64,000 nt of DNA from Aldrovandia affinis (taxonomy: Eukaryota > Chordata > Actinopteri > Notacanthiformes > Halosauridae): contig JAINUG010000138.1 of the NCBI GenBank assembly GCA_029706075.1, positions 62,001 to 126,000 on the forward strand, written 5' to 3'. The position numbers and the translations under genes are program-made. How positions within the stretch are numbered: the first letter of the stretch is position 1; each line of letters opens with the position of its first letter. The notes beneath the pieces were generated by a model that saw only the letters and a list, made by a program, of their open reading frames with translations, made no database searches and had not been told where the DNA came from. Positions 62,160 through 64,000 of the stretch are shown in pieces.

Positions 62160-63013
62160 TCTTTATTTACATAAATGATCTTGATATGGACATTAGTAGC
62201 AAAATAGTTAAATTTGCAGATGATACTAAACTTGGGGGTTTGGCAAACAGTTTGGAATCGACTAAAGTAATCCAAGATGATTTAAACAAAATCCAAAAAT
62301 GGGCAGATACATGGCAGATGACAATCAATAATGCTAAATGTAAAGTTATGCATGTGGGAAATAAAAACATTAGACAGGAGTATTTTATGGGAGGAGAAAA
62401 GTTAGTAGGTGTTCAATTTGAAAAGGACTTAGGAATTGTAGTTGATCAAAGCCTATCTGCATCAAAGCAGTGTGCTACAGCAGTGAAAAAAGCCAACAGG
62501 ATGCTGGGATACATAGCAAAAAGTATTGAGTATAAAACAAAGGAGGTTATATTAATGTTATATAATGCCTTTGTCAGACCGCACTTAGAATACTGTGTGT
62601 AGTTCAGGGCACCGCACTACAAGAAAGATATAGAAGCTCTTGAAAAAGTACAAAGAAGGGCAACTAAACTGATACCTGGTATGAAAGGTAAAAGTTATGA
62701 TGATAGACTTAAGGCACTCAATCTATTTAAATTTAGGAAACGGAGATTTAGGGGGGATTTGATTGAGGTTTTTAAATTCCTAAAAGGGATTAACAAAGTA
62801 AAATACCAAAGATATTTTAAGATAAGTGGGGTCAGCAGAACAAGAGGCCACAGGTGGAAATTAGTTAAAGGCAAATTCCGCACAGATATTAGGACGTTTT
62901 TCTTTACACAGAGAGTTGTCAATGCCTGGAACAGCTTGCAAGGTCAGGTAGTAGAGGCAGAAATGCTTGGGCTATTCAAGTCCAGGCTAGATGTAGTACT
63001 AGATACTCTTTAG
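62160..63013 (+). pseudogene. CR1 ORF2, RT palm to C-terminus, one stop codon
   Basis: The frame reads [20 protein letters not shown] (catalytic FADD), [20 protein letters not shown] and [20 protein letters not shown] up to PHLEYCV. There a TAG (62600-62602) interrupts it. The same region continues with KDIEALEKVQRRATKLIPGM, RGDLIEVFKFLKGINKVKYQ and the terminal FTQRVVNAWNSLQGQVVEAE, ending at 63013. The endonuclease and RT fingers are deleted. Confidence 0.8.
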
Positions 63014-63081
63014 ATTAGGACATGATGAGCCTAGATGGGCCGAACTGCCCGTTCTCATCATTATGTATTCTTATGTTATTA

Positions 63082-63521
63082 TGTTGTTATTATTGTGTGT
63101 TTGGTTGTTCCCCCCGGTGTTAGTTAGTGTTATGTGTTGCAAACCATGTTGTGTGTGTTGTTGTTTATGAATATGTGTATGTAAAACCGATGGTCGTGGT
63201 GAGGTAGAAGGTAATGCCACCGCGACCGACGACTGTTTCTTGTTTAGTGCAGTTGCCTGTATTTCATTGTAAAAATGTTCATTGTTGAATGGTAATCGCC
63301 AATGTGCACTTTGCGTGACCCTTTAGGGATGTGCCAAGGACAAAGGAAAGATGGGAAGACAATATCTAGGGTCATGCGGTGTATGGGGCACAGATATCAT
63401 CCTTGTTTTAAAATAAAGTGGCTATGGGGCCTTGCGGTGTATGAAGCACATAGCCACATTGAATTTACTGCCTGACTCCATTCGTCTTCTTGTTGCACCC
63501 TACCGTGCATGCTTGCTACAG
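63082..63521 (+). repeat. 5' LTR of an LTR retrotransposon cut by the window end
   Basis: The right boundary is set by the primer-binding site that follows. Inside are an AATAAA (63411-63416) and two related blocks: TGCGGTGTATGGGGCACAGA (about 63375) and TGCGGTGTATGAAGCACATA (about 63433). The LTR ends CATGCTTGCTACA. The left boundary is uncertain (a TG near 63082 after the CR1 tail). Confidence 0.5.
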
Positions 63522-63522
63522 T

Positions 63523-63540
63523 GGTGTCAGAAGTGGGATG
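63523..63540 (+). promoter_or_regulatory. primer-binding site, tRNA-Leu type
   Basis: TGGTGTCAGAAGTGGGAT matches the complement of the 3' acceptor end of tRNA-Leu (ATCCCAC...TGACACCA pattern). It lies one base after the presumed LTR end, the normal place for minus-strand primer binding in Gypsy-class elements. Confidence 0.65.
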
Positions 63541-63544
63541 TACT

Positions 63545-64000
63545 AAGTACAAGACGAAGCAAGAGTGACGACATCTACCGAATGCAGCATCAACTTGAGG
63601 GAGGGATGGATCAGGCCGAACACCCCTGCCTGCGTTCTGAGAGGCACCGCCCCACCTGCACCGCCTGCATTGCCCGCCGTCGCCCAACAGTCATCTGCCT
63701 CTCGCGCTGCACCGCCTGCACTGCCTGCATCGCCCGCCGTCGCCCAACAGTCATCTGCCTCTCGTGCTGCACCACCTGCACTGCCTGCATCGCCCGCCAT
63801 CGCCCAACAGTCACTGGCCTCTCGTGCTGCACTGCCCCAGCTGTCCGGGCCCCCGTCCACCAGCCGCCCTGCACTGCCCTTGCCACCACCTGCCTTGTCT
63901 GCCCCACTGACCACCAAAACGGCTCGGGCTGTCCACGACCTGTGGCAACACAGCAGCAACGGCTTGGACCCCTCGCAGCGGGGCACTTTGGAAACAACAA
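63545..64000 (+). CDS. LTR-retrotransposon coding start, Ala/Pro-rich repeats, incomplete at right
   Basis: A frame containing PNTPACVLRGTAPPAPPALP, then three SSASRAAPPALPASPAVAQQ-type units and TTKTARAVHDLWQHSSNGLD, is open to the window end. The last part resembles the segment before RT in Gypsy pol (LW..SS..LD..QR). If so, gag and protease are largely missing and this is a deletion derivative. A second frame (RMQHQLEGGMDQAEHP onwards) is also open because the repeat unit is a multiple of three. Which one is translated is not decided. Confidence 0.4.
63640..63825 (+). repeat. 60-bp tandem repeat, about three units
   Basis: GCACCGCCTGCACTGCCTGC with GCCCAACAGTCATCTGCCTC recurs every 60 bases, with a few substitutions and one shorter first unit. 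It encodes a 20-residue Ala/Pro/Ser/Gln-rich unit. Confidence 0.85.

Larger units (their letters stand above)
61250..63075 (+). mobile_element. CR1-like LINE, copy 2 (internally deleted)
   Basis: ORF1 remnants (61264-61760) come first, then a jump to the pre-RT linker (about 61780-62010). An unrelated about 120-bp patch follows (62030-62155), then the RT C-terminal half (62160-63013). The 3' end is GATGGGCCGAACTGCCCGTT with TTATGTATTCTTATGTTATT, the CR1-group tail. It is the same family as 19762-21010 but less decayed. Confidence 0.8.

Noticed and set aside
63543..64000. Minus-strand Ala/Gly/Arg-rich frames (129-147 codons)
   Set aside because: Antisense of the 60-bp tandem repeat; the plus strand has the PBS and LTR orientation.

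Overview
The window looks like genomic DNA of a ray-finned (teleost-type) fish. Two things point to this. The only clearly single-copy gene is a complete four-exon leprotl1 (Vps55/LEPROT family) at the right. Almost everything else is a dense, nested set of fish-type mobile elements: Tc1/mariner, hAT, CACTA, BEL/Pao, L2, CR1 and L1/Tx1-like LINEs, and a tRNA-derived SINE. The species cannot be read from the sequence.

Layout. 1-4.9 kb: two pieces of a cadherin-repeat gene on the + strand, separated by LINE and hAT debris; the second piece carries a 1-nt frameshift. 5.9-19.1 kb: one 13.2-kb BEL/Pao retrotransposon with 450-bp LTRs and a 5-bp target duplication (GCACT). Its 5' leader has been filled by a CACTA (EnSpm) transposon, a hAT fragment that itself contains a LINE tail, and an inverted-repeat MITE; its gag-pol is broken and integrase is missing. 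19.7-25.6 kb: CR1 RT fragment, ZMYM1-like hAT pseudogene, two copies of an unclassified dispersed repeat, and a CA microsatellite. 25.7-37.5 kb: a Tc1 element and a pile of minus-strand LINEs (two L1/Tx1-like copies, an orphan Tx1-like ORF1, and an L2 inserted in another L2). 37.8-51.2 kb: a near-complete Tc1, a DANA-like SINE, a hAT with CAGGGTTCC ends, a Tc1 split by a solo LTR, and further Tc1/hAT/SINE fragments. 52.6-61 kb: L2 fragment, then leprotl1 with an NRF1-like promoter palindrome and a 374-bp foldback element in intron 3. 61-64 kb: CR1 copy with an ORF1 esterase domain, then the start of another LTR retrotransposon (tRNA-Leu-type PBS) cut by the window end.

The most interesting object is inside the CACTA element. 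Besides the Tnp2-type transposase (broken by one frameshift), it carries an intron-containing gene on the minus strand that can be assembled by eye. Twelve exons with matching phases encode an open 383-residue protein ending in a DUF4806-like domain, followed by an AATAAA signal. Both CACTA genes have a splice acceptor immediately before their ATG. This suggests alternative splicing from a shared leader, in the manner of plant En/Spm tnpA/tnpD (inference).
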